From: Acanthaster planci
Lineage: Eukaryota > Echinodermata > Asteroidea > Valvatida > Acanthasteridae
Direction: 5' to 3'
NCBI RefSeq assembly: GCF_001949145.1
Contig: NW_019091358.1
Coordinates: 1,453,119-1,517,118, forward strand
Length of the DNA: 64,000 bases
A program made the translations under genes and the position numbers. Below, piece after piece: positions 12,095 through 25,400 of the stretch (positions are counted from its first letter, which is position 1; each line of letters opens with the position of its first letter). The notes below the pieces were generated by a model. That model saw nothing but the letters and a program-made list of their open reading frames with translations, did not search any database and was not told where the DNA came from.

Positions 12095-12785
12095 GTGGTG
12101 CAAATTTGTGCCGGAAATGGGGGGTGGGGTTGACTTGGCTGGCCATGGAAATTTGAAAAACGGGGACAGGGGTTGGTGACACCATACGAGACTATATGGG
12201 GACGATGTTCATATTACAGATGTACATTAGCCGTGTGCCCGGCAAAAGGTCGTCAGCGCACTTTCGCCCTTTTGCCCGGAAGCATGATCACAGTACGAAA
12301 AATGTTCCCGGTAAAAGGGCGTAAGAAGCACACTCTATTTAGTAAAAACGGGTAAAATTTACTACAAAATCAACACAGGCTGTGCCAAAGGCAACCTTTG
12401 AACAACTTATCAGACGACTTGGGAAATGTTTTTGAAACTATTTGCAAAGAAATGTTCATATTTCATTAAAATAAAACAGTTGCATTCGCATGTCCTTTTG
12501 CCTGAGGAAACTTTTTTGCAGCGATTATGCTTCCCGGCAAAGGTCGTAAGCGCTTACGACCTTCTTCCGGGAACTTCTGTAATGTGTTACACTCATGCAG
12601 AATTTTACATCATAAATTCTGGTTGTTGGGAAGTCCAAAAATTTAGTTTTAAAATCTCCGGCAATTCTTTCTCACCACGAAAAAGTGGAGGATTCAATAG
12701 CCCGTCCCTCCCCCCCCCAGCGTAGGAAGGAGGATATGGAGTATACTCCCAGCCCTCGCAATTTACGCTCATGGTTGGCGCTGAT
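12095..12785 (+). repeat. Dispersed poly-G repeat family A, copy 2, interrupted
   Basis: The left part (GGCCATGGAAATTTGAAAAA, GGTGACACCATA) and right part (GAGGATTCAATAGCCC, then C-run) match copy 1. The middle is replaced by about 340 bp of CCCGGCAAAAGG-rich sequence that looks like an insertion. Confidence 0.65.
12233..12573. mobile_element. Nested palindromic element with CCCGGCAAAAGGTCGT ends
   Basis: Both ends carry compact palindromes. The right one contains the perfect 20-mer GGTCGTAAGCGCTTACGACC (12542-12561), flanked by TTCCCGG on one side and CCGGGAA on the other. The left one (12236-12280) pairs GCCCGGCAAAAGG with CCCTTTTGCCCGG. A third partial unit, CCCGGTAAAAGGGCGTAAG, starts at 12307. 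The block sits inside repeat A copy 2, so it arrived later. Boundaries are approximate. Confidence 0.5.
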
Positions 12786-15700
12786 GAAGTCTTTAACCTC
12801 CACTTAGAACACCGTGGTTTAGGCACAGCGAAACGCCCGCAATTTTGTGCACTAGAAGTCAGTGGGCAATTCCTGTTACGTAAGTTTAGATATTTTTAAG
12901 AATGCAGTGCTTAAATGTATCGCATTAAAAGGTCCCCAGGGATACGCCACTGAAACTAACACGTAATCGAGGTGAAAGATATGTGCGTTGGCACAGTGAT
13001 TCGAGTTTGCTGTAACAAGGCTACCCACAATGGCTGCCTGCTGACTTCAAAGTAATTACTCTCAGAACAAGTAAATACGGAACTTAAGAAGTGATTTAAA
13101 CAAATCATAACATTCCATGGCTTAACAATTAACAGTAACCTGTGATGGCCTCAAAATAAAAAGCCACGAGATAACCCCGACCACAAATGGCCAATCCAGT
13201 AGTTTACGCGTGAAGCAATTTTTGTTGTGACCCGGGTTATGACTTCCCTATTATACACGGAATAAATACGAACCCCTCCTCTAAAAATCCTACAGCACGA
13301 GGTGGAGATCTGGGACCTTTTTTCAGTGAGGTCACATCGAAAAACGAAAGTATTTAGAGCTGGCGTTCTCACCCAAAGCTATTTTCTCTTTTGTCAAACT
13401 ACAGTGGGAGAGATGTGGCCTGCTCCGAGGCCCAACGCAAATTAAAGCCGAGGTTAAGCATGCTGGGAAGACATGCATCAAGAGATTGATTGTTAGTATT
13501 GTGTTCATTTCATCTGGGATCTATGATGCGCCTAATTCCTTTATTAACCAAGACTTCCCCTATGATGCAAGTCATGGGGCGGAGAGAACCCCGCCTTTGT
13601 ATTGGCCATTGTTTGATCGGAATCTCAGGAATTCTTTACTGACTTCTAGGGAGGGATAGGATTGGACATGGGGGGGGGGTACCCATCGGCCCCACATCGT
13701 GCACGGTATCGGACTTCCCTCAGCGCTGCGCTAATGCCCCAGAAGAGCTGTATTTCGCCGTGTCAACTTGTACGTCGCGTCGCCCAGCGCCAGGGCGCTT
13801 GGGAGCGAAGGTGGTGTTTGGCTACATTGTGAACAACAGTATCATTGATCACGTGTCTTTGGGTGAAATGTTCAAATCGCTGGTTGTCTTGGTCACTTTT
13901 TGATGAGCGGATAAAGTGTAGTGAGAAGGTTTTCAGCAATGAGGAAGAAAAAGAAAAAAAAAATCGAATTGATAACTGCCGCTTGTATATAGAGCGAGCT
14001 CGCGCGCCTTGCAGAAATTTACCCACAATGCTCTACGCGTCGTTAGCTGTGACCCCGCGTGACGTATTTCCTTCCCTAAAATCTGTGCAAGACAGCCTTG
14101 CCCAGCACCCAGTTAGGGCGACAAGCGATATAAGGGTGCACCACTAAAAATAAATTCCCGTAGACAGCAGTGATAATTCCCCATACTTCACAAATATTTT
14201 AAAAACACTACTCTCACAGGTGTTCAGTCTGCACAGAAAAATGATGTTCCACATGTCCTCTTTCATTTTCCTTTCAATTTTCTGGGGGTTGGCCAATGAA
14301 TTTTTGAGAAATTTTCACCAGAAGCAGACCACCCCTAAAATGCAGAAAATGTCCCTGTCCAGAAAAGTAGCCATTTTGAAAAACCTATGGTGTTATTATG
14401 GTCAAATAGTGCCACTTTTAAACCCGATTGCATCCAAATTGCTCGGAATTGGAAGCCCTGAGTCCGGCCCAGAGGTCCAGTCTCATATTTCTTCAATTCC
14501 TCAGTTCCATGGCTCTCAGGACCCTCTAATATAGAATATTTTGAGTGTAGAACTTTAATTAATGAGCTCGGCGGACATATTTCTGGCCTAAATACGAGGG
14601 TGCACCCATAAGGAGGGGGGGCGGACTTGTCCCGATTGACGCCCATGCCATAGGCCAAACTTGTGAACAAAAGCGGGTCCGCGTTTTGATCTCGTTCCAC
14701 CTAGACTAGATCATGGAGGTAGATAATGGAGCAATTAAAATAGCCCTATCTCGGTTTGTGACATGACACGCAGTGAAATGGCAACCACATTATGGTCCAA
14801 TGGTCAATCGGTCACAGGTCACCACTAATCCAGGCGTACAGGGTACATGATAGAAGGAGCACAGAGACAGCTAGCTCTGAAGGTTCTGTTAATAGGAATT
14901 TTAATCTTCGCACGACCGTAAGGACATCCTCAGGGTATCGATTGCCGAGTCCAGTGGAAAGCAGCAAACAAGATGCACACTGTGTATATAGTGTTCTGCA
15001 AACAAGTACATGCGTAGGTCTACACCTAATTCCGCGAATTTCCAGTGCAAGTCAGGTTTGACAGTTGGCTAAGCTTGAAGGTGTGACTGTAAGCATCAGT
15101 CTGAAAGGTCAGTAGGCCTAGGGGCTGGGCGTATAGTAAACGTTATCTTACCCTGTGGTTTGACATACAATGTTATACCTTAGAGGTGGGAACGATCGGT
15201 TGTCCCGTTATGTTTGCGTGTGTGCAACCACGCGTGCATAAAAAAATGTACTAGAAGTGTTGGTGCATGATGATGGTAACCATTTCGGGATCTTGACAGT
15301 CGAGTCTAGCGCACCATGGAGGTTGGTACCCCCTCGTCTCCCCGTTCAAAATTTGTATATTAGTTGACACATGGGACTGAGCTCGATTCTGTTGAAACTG
15401 TGACACTAGGGGTACAGTATATGGTGCCCCCTGATGATAACGTTTGAAGTACCCCCACAGCTTTACACCTGTACCCTTGAGCCACTGCAGCGAAGAACAG
15501 TCATTGTTCAAATTTCAGTAAAGAATTTTACGACGCCACCAAATATTCCACGCAGTTGCCCGTTGGCCATCTAAAGCAATTGAAAGTCCTAAAAAGTCAA
15601 AATAGTAGCGAATTATGAAGGTATTTTGAGACCAGAACGAATTCCATAATTATACGGATGCCACTTTTACCCCGTGTGCACAAACCCTGTAAGTACATGT

Positions 15701-16410
15701 AGACAGAACAGAAGCGAATGATCAAACTTGAAATTGTCAGTGTGTATAGGCTCTGAGCCTGGGCGGCGTTGTCCATAAAAAATGATGCCCCCCACGAAGG
15801 GGGTTGGCTGACACTACGCCATGTGTGCGGGGTCCAAGCCAGTGCCTGCGTAACGACAGAACGAAAATGTGATTATTAAATTAAAGAATAAATTACTACA
15901 ACATTATAACGTGCTTTCCTATGGTTAATACATGAAGCGCCCTCCGGATCATGACATCACAGTGAAGGTAATCTGAAAAGTCAGAAATATGGAAAGCATG
16001 GGCGCGTATAGGGGATAGAACCACGACGCATTTTTGCTATGCGTACGGGGAGAGGTATGTCGGCATTTCTCCCGCATGCGGGGTTGTGGCTGGCTTCCAT
16101 CGTTACGAGTGCTGTCAAGTGCTTTTCAGTGAGTACATTTAGTAGAGTGTTTCGTAAACATGCCTTGAGTTTAATACGCGCAATACAGCGATTAGGCCTA
16201 TACTCAAAGTTTGTGAGTTTCATAAGAAAAGATTAAAACAGAAAATACGTATTTGTACATCTTTCAACAAACAACTCTGTCTGATTTTGATGCTACAACT
16301 TAAGTCGGTTTCGTAGCTAAGAAAATGTGTTAATGTGTTAACAGAGATCTCGTTTTTAGTTCGTATAGCGAGCAAAGCAAACTGAGTTTCCTTTTTCATG
16401 TTTTACAGTT

Positions 16411-16449
16411 GACGCCACATGAAGTTGCCCTGTTCCGTGATCCATCGAG
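16411..16449 (+). other. ABAT 5' UTR part of the first coding exon
   Basis: A good acceptor (TTTTTCATGTTTTACAG) ends at 16410, so the first coding exon likely begins at 16411 with a short leader. An upstream ATG at 16418 is in another frame and stops within the exon. A matching upstream UTR exon could end at 16128 (CTTTTCA, then GTGAGT). Confidence 0.45.
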
Positions 16450-19400
16450 ATGGCGAGATATCTTTATTCCTTGTCTGCTGGTATTTTTCGAAGGGTGCGC
16501 GAATTACCTTTTAATCCTGAGAGTACAACCCGTTGTCTGTCATTTACTGCAGGTATGTGGGCCAAAGGCAAAAACGTATTCTATGTTTGTTAGTTATCGT
16601 CGCTATTATTCCGAGGTCTACTTTGAGAACAAGGTTGTGTAACTTTTGAATTAAGAAAAAAACCTTTGCCGAACCTTTGACTTGGTGATGTTTTTTGGGG
16701 TTGTTCGTTCTCTTCAGTTGGTACACCCCACACTCCTTATATCGAGAAATTTACAGCAATGCACTGTTTCCCCCATTTCATAAAAATTCCTTAAATTAAT
16801 TTATTCAGTGCAATGCAGTGATCTGGGAGTGCACATGCCTGGCTTTATTTGTGAGTATTTATAAGTAGGCTATGTTTATAGATCTGGACCATTTACACTT
16901 TGATGCCTTGTTTTCAGTTCCGATTGTTTATTCGCATAAAATGCACTATAAAATAAGCAAAAATCATATGCAAATAAAAATTAAACGGAAACATAAATAC
17001 ACCAAAAAATACTCATTTATATGTGCATTTTGTTACATGACATTCCGTCAAATTATTTATAATTTATTTAAAAGCGACATTTCTTTTTTTACTTTTATTT
17101 TTACAAATATATACTTCATAGGTGAGTAGGAAAGTAATACTTATTTATCAAATATTCGCACCGAAACCCTCAGAAAAACAACAAAATAAAAGCAACGATG
17201 TCGATACAGTAAGTAAAGCTTTTGATATTTTTTTTAACTTTCCAAACATCATGGTGAATGAGCCCGAAGCCGAATTCACCTTTGAAATTGCGCCCCCCCC
17301 ACACCAAAAGCTGGACACACCGCTGCCGGGTTAGTGACCCAGGGCACTGTAGTTTTATATGAAGGGATTAGTCCTTGCATTTGGTGGTGTTCTGACTTTC
17401 TAAAATTACAGTTTGTTATTCGAACGGGTTTGACGGAAATCAATATGAATTTTTCCGATTGAAAAAAAAAAATAGGAAAACAATCACTGCACTCAATTCT
17501 TTTACAGTCTATTTAATTTCGTTATTTGGTCGTCATTTGTTTTTCTTCAGATAAGTCGAAGGAACCCAGAGCCACGGAGAATATTCTCCCTCACATCGTA
17601 GAATACGACGGACCATTGATGACAACCGCAGTGCCAGGACCAAAGTCTCGAGTAAGCATGATTTCAGAAGGCTCTATGCGGCAAATGTTGACCGGCTCCA
17701 TGCTTTGATCCCAATGAAAGAGGGCAGTGAAACTCAGCAATAATGTACGGGGCATTTCAGCTGGGTATAGCACGGTTTGGCACTGATCTCGCTCCTATAT
17801 GGACTCATTCATTAAACACTATCGGTTTATACAAAAAAGAGAACGATAATTAATTCAACAGTGACCTTTTGCACTTTGAAGCGAGGATCATTTGAACTGT
17901 AAACCGATATGCATTTTTATGTTCTGTCCTTTTTCCGTCCATCGGTATCTTTTTCCGGAAAATACCTTCGAAGAGCTACAAACTCCTTACACAATTATCA
18001 AGATGTATTTTTTTTTTTTTTTTTTATATATAATCCTTACACAATCTAACTTATTAATCTCATTGCTTTTGTAGGAGTTGCTGAAGTCGCTTGATGATGT
18101 CACAAAGGTGAGTGATCAATTAAAACTCGGTTATTAAGCCATTAAAACGCCCTCTGACCCCGGCAAGGTGTCGAAGATCCTTCAACAGGCTTCATAAGTC
18201 ATGTCCGCTATCCTACGTAACCTATTATACTGGGCATTACATGCAAAAACTTTTCCTGCACTTCATACCGTGCTTGTATAAAACACAGATCTTTCCAGCT
18301 TTCAGTAACTGTACTCCCAACAAATTCCGACAAGTAATAATCGCATGAATTACGGCATGACTTGTATGCAATAATGGAAAGTATAAGAGTTTGTAGGGAA
18401 TGTGCGAATCTTATATAAAGCTTTAAAGCATGATAGTCTGTTCGGAACGAGTAAAGAATCAAAATTATATAATAGAAATGCTGCTCACCGTTGAAATACG
18501 ACGCGATTACTTGATCGTCATTACTGGATTTGTTAGTTTTGGAATGCGTTGTTGTTTTGCGAATAACCCAAATATAGATGAAAATGGCAATAAACATCAA
18601 TATTTTCACTCCCAAAGTTAGATACGGCGATGAAAACACAGAAATCAATAAGCAACTTCTCTCTAACGCTTCCGTATCAACAAGAAACTTTTACGCATTG
18701 AATTAGCCTGTACCCACCATGACTTCTCGACCATTTATCTCAGAACGTGGAAACTGTCCAGTATTTCGTGGACTTTGAGCAGAGCCTGGGTAACTACATC
18801 GTCGACGCGGACGGTAATCGCCTCTTGGACGCATTCATGCACATCTCCTCCATACCAATCGGTAACTCTAATCGTTAAGACACATTTCAGCTATAGCATC
18901 AACTCGGGTTCAAAGACAAGATCGTTTACGAGAAATTTCGGTAGTGACGAGTGGTTTGCAATAGGTTTTCAGACCTGAGATTTATTTCTATCCCTTGTAA
19001 AAGATTAGAAGACTTAACCTATGGAAAACTTAATGATGAACTTCTGTCACCCATGGAGTGATCAAAACCGTCGATCAAGCATGATCGAAACTGCTTTCAA
19101 CGCAAATACATTCCCCTTCACTCAAAGCGAAACTATTGGATCACACGGAGCACACAAACTTGCCTACGACGGTTACACCGATCCATTTATGTTTTTTTGC
19201 ACGAGTCTGAAACTTGTATTTTGTGGGTTCAATGCGCAGGCTGCGTCCTTAAACGTGATGCTTCCCGATGGCAAGGAGAACGTTCAAAGGAAATACACGC
19301 TGATGTCTTCAGCTCAAGTACAAGCCACGAAAAGGAGGCATAGGCACGGTGTCTTTTAATCAATGCTACGAGGAAAATTACTCTCTACTCCCCCTGCACT

Positions 19401-22400
19401 CAAACCGACCAAACTCTTAGCTGGAGATTATCATGAAAATGTTACACAGAACGTCTTTAAAGGATTGATCGTGAGTTTTCATTTTGTTTCACTGTTTGAT
19501 ATGAATATACAGGTTACAACCATCCTGCTGTGCTAGATGTAGTCAAAAACCCAGCTAACCTGGTGAGTTCATATCTGATACAAGGTAGCCGAGGTATGAT
19601 TTGGCGGTCGGCATTTGTCCGTTAATGCGAACGATGATGATCTTTCCAAGGTCGGCATGACTTAGGTCATAACCAAAATCAAAATTATACGGACCACGTA
19701 TATAATTTCAGCTGGTTGAAAATTGAGGCATGCATTAAGGGCCGCACTTTCCAATACCAAATTAACACTGTCGCATTATTTTTGTAATTGACAATTGTGG
19801 GAGCCGCTCCATCCTCCGAAATTGATCCTGCAATTGCCAGTTCTATGCACGGTATCTATACGTTTATCACGTACATAATGCCAATTGGCATTAATCAAAC
19901 TTGTTTTAGCCTTTATATAAAAAAAAAAACACCTTCAACTGCAACAGAAGAAAAATGATAAAGAATAGCGGCCCTTTCTTTTGTAGTGCCTACTCTTAAG
20001 TTCAGGGCCAACAAACCCATTAAGGTCGCGGAACTACATTGTCAGAAAAGACGCATTCTGTTTGTCTCCGCGACTGTATATCGAGTCTGTTTTCCCCAAT
20101 TCAATTTGACGCGTGGGCAGCTGGCATAAAGCAGTTGCATCTCGGCGAGCCATTAGGTAACTCCGGACGCGGCCCACGTCAGTCGTAAACGGCCCTACTT
20201 TTACCGATGCCAGGTTTGCATTTTGTGCTCTTTCCCGTTTTTAATCATTCAGTAATGTAGGCCTAACCATTCCATTTTTCTCCAGAGCGTTTTCGCCAAT
20301 CGGCCTGCATTAGGGTTCAAGCCGTCAAAGGAATATCCAGCTCAACTTACAAACGCGCTTGTTTCAGTAAGTATATCAGTGCTGCATTCCCAAAGCCTAT
20401 AGCGAAGTGGGAGTAAAGAAAAAAACTGACCCGTCGGAGTTTTACAATTTTGTACATCAATCATCAGTCCGTAAAAGAAAATGTATGTGGCAAGAGACTG
20501 CGGTCTCGCGATTTCAGCTTTCATCCTGACAAAGCATTATTGAATTGAAGTTCCTTCCCGAACAATGCCCTAGACTGAGATTTTCCTATGGTGTACACGT
20601 TAACAACTCTCTGGCACTGTGCTTCAAAATGTGTAAGGTGTTGCTGGGCTAACTATACATCATCTTAGGAGAACTCAACTAATATGACAAATCAGTGAAG
20701 AAAATTGAAGAGGTAACTGCCCGTCCCATAAAATAGTGTTCAGTGCTCTGTTCATATAGAGTTATCCAGCCACTCACAATGCCGTACCTTTAAATTCTAT
20801 TATCAAGTTGCAGCTGCATCTTTAATCAAATTAAATTTTTTATTTGACACCGAGCAGTCTGACCTGGATTTTAATCGACATCTAAGGACAGTCTTCTTAT
20901 TAGTCACGATCTCTGTTTCCCCTCGCAACGAATTCTGAACAGGTTGCGCCAAGAGGCTTGAAGAATGTGCAAACTATGATGTGTGGCGCCTGCTCTGTGG
21001 AACATGCCCTCAAACAGACCTACATGTGGTACAGGGTTAGTATATCGCCGGCAGACTTTCATCCACTACTAAATCGTTCAATGGTACACAATTACAGTGC
21101 CCATGGAGTATTCCAATATAGTAAAAAGAAATCTGTAACCGATTGACATCTTGATGACATGTATTTTATGTTTGTAGCGTTTTTGTATGTAGTACTTGAG
21201 TGATTCTCAAACCTGACTACACAACTCTTCATTTGCTGTCGTTTGCATTGAAACCTTTGAATAAGCTTGTTCAGGTGCATACACACCCTGTCAACATCAG
21301 ACAGCGAATTAGACTAATCAGAATATACTGGGATGTTTAACCGAACATGCAAGGCCGTACCCCAGTTCTACGTATTCCAGTTTGTATATGAAACTCGATA
21401 TATGTCACTACTCTAATGTAACTCTCTCCGGCTGCTCCTCTGGTTAACAAGCAGCGACTGCTGCAAAGTCCCCTGCTCAAGAACAGCAGTGTCACGACCC
21501 CAGTCAAGCTCCATCTGAATAACATTCAGAGGATAGGTTCACAATGTGAAAGAATAAAAAAATACTGCATGGTGCACTGTTACAGGTTATCAAAGACCAC
21601 TCCAGCACTCACTGCAACTTAGAACTTTGTAGTGTTTGTATTGTACAAACGTTTCACAATTGTTTTCACAAACAAATCAGCAATGTGTGGCAGATAATAA
21701 AAGGTAGTCTGGCTCTTTGACACACCCTTACAAAATGAACCCTTGTTCATTTGACTTTCAGGCCCTCCAGACAGTTTTTCTGACCTACACAGATAATTAG
21801 GAATCAAAAAAAGTAACTACTGAATACAGTTGAATGTCCTTCGCGTACATGTTTGATGTTTGAAATACCACTGGCCTGTACAAAATCTTTGTGGAACTGG
21901 ATCTGTGTTGATTTTTTAGGCAAAGGAGAGAGGTGGGCCCCCAACACAAGAGGACCTCGAGACATGTCTCTTGAACAAGGTTAGTTCAAACACAGGTAGG
22001 GTGAATGAAATCACATGAAGGAGTATACCAGTCTAGAACATGGTACCTTAACTGAGGCATATAATAGCATTGTCACCAATACCGCATTTATCTTGTGTTC
22101 AATATTTATAGATTTGTTTTCTGAAAACAGCTTGGCTCATCCTCGTGCAAGTCTAGTCTTGTTAGACCCCAATGACAAGACCACCGGACTTGTGTTCTAA
22201 TTATGTTTTTCACACATTTAGCTTTAAAAACTAACTACATGTACCACCATAAAGCTGGAGATTCTTGTTATCTTGAATAGGAAAGCTGGTGCTTGTCATT
22301 TGAGAAGAAAACAAAATTAAAAATGACAGAGCTAGCTGTCTTATACACTATGATTTCTCAACTTGAAGCTTTCCGATGGACGCATACCCCATCTGTCCAC

Positions 22401-25400
22401 AATAAGTTAAATGTAAAGAGGTCAGAGTGTAAAGTGTAATTTGTATAAAAATGTTAATTCATCTGTAAGAGTTTCTGGGTAGGGTAAAGTTTTCTTTGCA
22501 TCATGGTCTGACTACCTGTGTACATTTTCTTTATACTCAATGGTCATTTTTATACAGGGAATTTATTGTATGTGAACAGATTTCCTTACCTCAAAAGTTC
22601 CAATCTTTAAGCGTACTGTTTATATGACTTACAGCAACCAGGAAATCCTAAATACAGTGTGCTGTCTTTTGATGGGTCTTTCCATGGAAGAACAGTAGGT
22701 GAGTAAGAAAACATGAAGTGGTTTCCATACATTTGGCTAAAATATACACTCTCCAATTGGGGAACCAGTGAGATATGAGGAAAGTTTGCCAATGATTATT
22801 CGAATTGCTGACATAGGATTTTACACTTTAAATCGATCGCAGCCCAGTATTCTGTCTGAAAAATAAGATTCCTACAAGTGGTTATTTGATACAAGCCTTT
22901 GAACTTCGCAATATTATGGGTAAACCCCATTCTTGTGTACAATAGTTCTGACCCAGTAAAAAGTCCAGAACGAAAATGTACGGAATCCTTCAAGTGTGAT
23001 TTTTCTTAGGGGATTTGGTATTGTGATGATTTTAAAAAATCCAGGCATTGTTTTCTGGTTTCTCAATGTAATTTACAATGAAAAAAATCACTTTCCGGGG
23101 TACATGCAGCCCTTGGTTTGAACACTTAATTGCACTACACAATTTAGAAAGCAAAATTTGAAATGGAAAACAAATATCTAATGATGCTGACAAATGAAGG
23201 TTGAGATTTTCCTCCCATATTTGCCCCCTTTTATCATTTTAGTCTTTATTATTCTTGTATTTTGTCAATTTTTCCTTAATCAACCTTCACAATTTATCAA
23301 ATGATCTTGCAATATGGAAATTAATGTTTGGACATAAAAAAAGAATGAGAAATTACTACGTACCTGATCAGACCCTAATGTAAAGAACTGGCAGCATGAA
23401 CTGGCTGCATAATTATAGGGCAATATTATGCCTTTAATCTACCTTGAGCAGAAGTACCCCCTCTTCAGTTGAAAAGTGCCTTGTTGGTGGGAAGTGTTCA
23501 TTTTGTTGATAGTGATGTGACCGCAACCCTTGCATTTCACAATCATGAAGCAGCAATAGAGAGCTTTTTGCCAAAGAGCACTTTCATTAAATGCTTAAGA
23601 AAATTGCGCCCTCTCTTGGTTCTGCTCAGGGCCCCGCAAATACCTCTACTAGTTATGCTTACTTTTTCATTTTGCAAATGAAAAACATTTACATAGGGTA
23701 TTTGGTACTGGTGTGTTTTGCACGAAAAGACAAAACCATCCAAAAATGTTCCAGACTCAAGTTGACTGACTTCAAGAACTTTCCAAATGCCTCCCCCAAC
23801 AGCCTGCCTCTCCCTGTCACACTCCAAGATCGCCCACAGGATTGACATTCCCACCTTGGATTGGCCCATTGCCCCATTTCCCCGACTGCAGTACCCACTG
23901 GACCAGTTTGAACAGGAGAACCGGGCCGAGGAGGACAGGTGTCTAGCCGAGGTGAGAGAACGTAAAATGAAACCGGCAATTGTCGGACATGGGGTACACT
24001 CTTAAAGTTAAGCCAGTATAATGTCACATGAAATACACAAAATGTGAAACACTTTAAGTCAATTTCAGTTTTATAAATATGTGGCCGCTGCTCACAAAAC
24101 TGCGGAAAAGTATGACACTGAATTTGCAACTTGATATACAGGAGTAAATTCAGGGTAGCCCTTTAACTATGCCAAATATCCATTTCCCCCTAAAATGGTC
24201 AGACTTTTAAAAAAAAATTACAAAAGATTTATTTGAACTACACCAAGTTTTCCGGGTTTGTCTGAAATTTCAAAACATTTTCCAAACTGCCTGATTTCCA
24301 CAAGTTCTCCTTTTTTCAAAAATTCACATAAACATCGTATTCTTCAAGAACCCACCCTATAAAAGCTACTTTTAACAGAAAACATGGTCTTCAGTATAAC
24401 CACTTCACTTTTTTCCGAGCCCCCCTAAATTTGGAGCCTAATACTCTGACTGTTCCCATGTGATTACTTTTGGATCACTTCCTGCTTCGCAGGTGTACTC
24501 CCAGATTGAGAGGCAGAAAAAGAAAGGAGAGCCGGTAGTGAGCATCATCGTGGAAGCCATACAAGCAGAGGGAGGCGACAACCATGCCACGCCCTATTTC
24601 TTCAAGCAGCTGCAAAATATTTCCAAGGAGGTGGGGAAGTGATGGCTTAATTCAGTGACATGCATGCAAATTGTCTTAACTGAAAAATAGGTGATGATTG
24701 CACATGCTGTCCTGCAGTAATAACATACAGGAATGCTTGTTTCCAGTAAGGATATGCAACATGTAGAATTGTTTTCTTTCAGAATGATAGTAAATTAGCT
24801 ATGCTAATGAGGTTGTCACCTGTGATCTGTGAAAGCACGAGAACTGACATTGCAAAATGTCCACAAGACGCTGCCTATGTCCTTATGAGGTAGATAACTT
24901 GTGAAGATGGTTTGTTTTAGCCAAATGATATTTCCCCTTGAGGGTCTCAAGACAGGCTGCTTTTATTATTGATTGTGCCTTATATGAAAATTATTGATTA
25001 AAAACTGGCCATTCAGTTGATCAAAACTGTCACTGAAAACAAAACAATCACTTGAGAAATAGTCATGAACTTGTGGCCCTCTATGAATCTTCTCACTGTC
25101 AATCAGTCAGATGTGACTTTTTTGAAACTTAGATTGGAGCATCTTTCGTCCTTGATGAGGTCCAGACAGGATGCCTCGCAACAGGAACCTTCTGGGCCCA
25201 CGAGGCATGGAACCTTCCAGAGCCACCTGACTTTGTCTGCTTCAGCAAGAAGATGCTGACGGCGGGCTATTACTTCAAGGAAGAGTTCAGGCCTGTTGGG
25301 GTAAGATGTGTATATGAGCCTCTTCATCCACATCTCAAAGCTTACCTTCTCTCCTAAAACTTACGTTTGTGCTCTTCCCTCCTAGAAAAGAACTACAATT

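Larger units (their letters stand above)
11075..16449. other. Intergenic region between SPDYA and ABAT
   Basis: It holds the SPDYA 3' flank, dispersed repeat A copy 2 with a nested palindromic insert (12095-12785), and a G-run segment near 13648-13695 that resembles 52670-52715. The ABAT leader is also likely here. No ORF translates to a recognisable protein. A candidate ABAT 5' UTR exon ends at 16128 before GTGAGT. Confidence 0.55.

Noticed and set aside
14335-14700. ORFs on both strands in 14220-14700
   Set aside because: Neither frame resembles a protein family, there are no supporting splice sites, and the two strands are open equally.
18208-18648. 146-residue hydrophobic minus-strand ORF in ABAT intron 3
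   Set aside because: It has hydrophobic stretches like a membrane protein but no family motif, lies in AT-rich intron DNA and has no partner exons.
23689-24129. 146-residue minus-strand ORF
   Set aside because: It is antisense to ABAT exon 10 and its flanking introns; the plus strand explains the coding signal.
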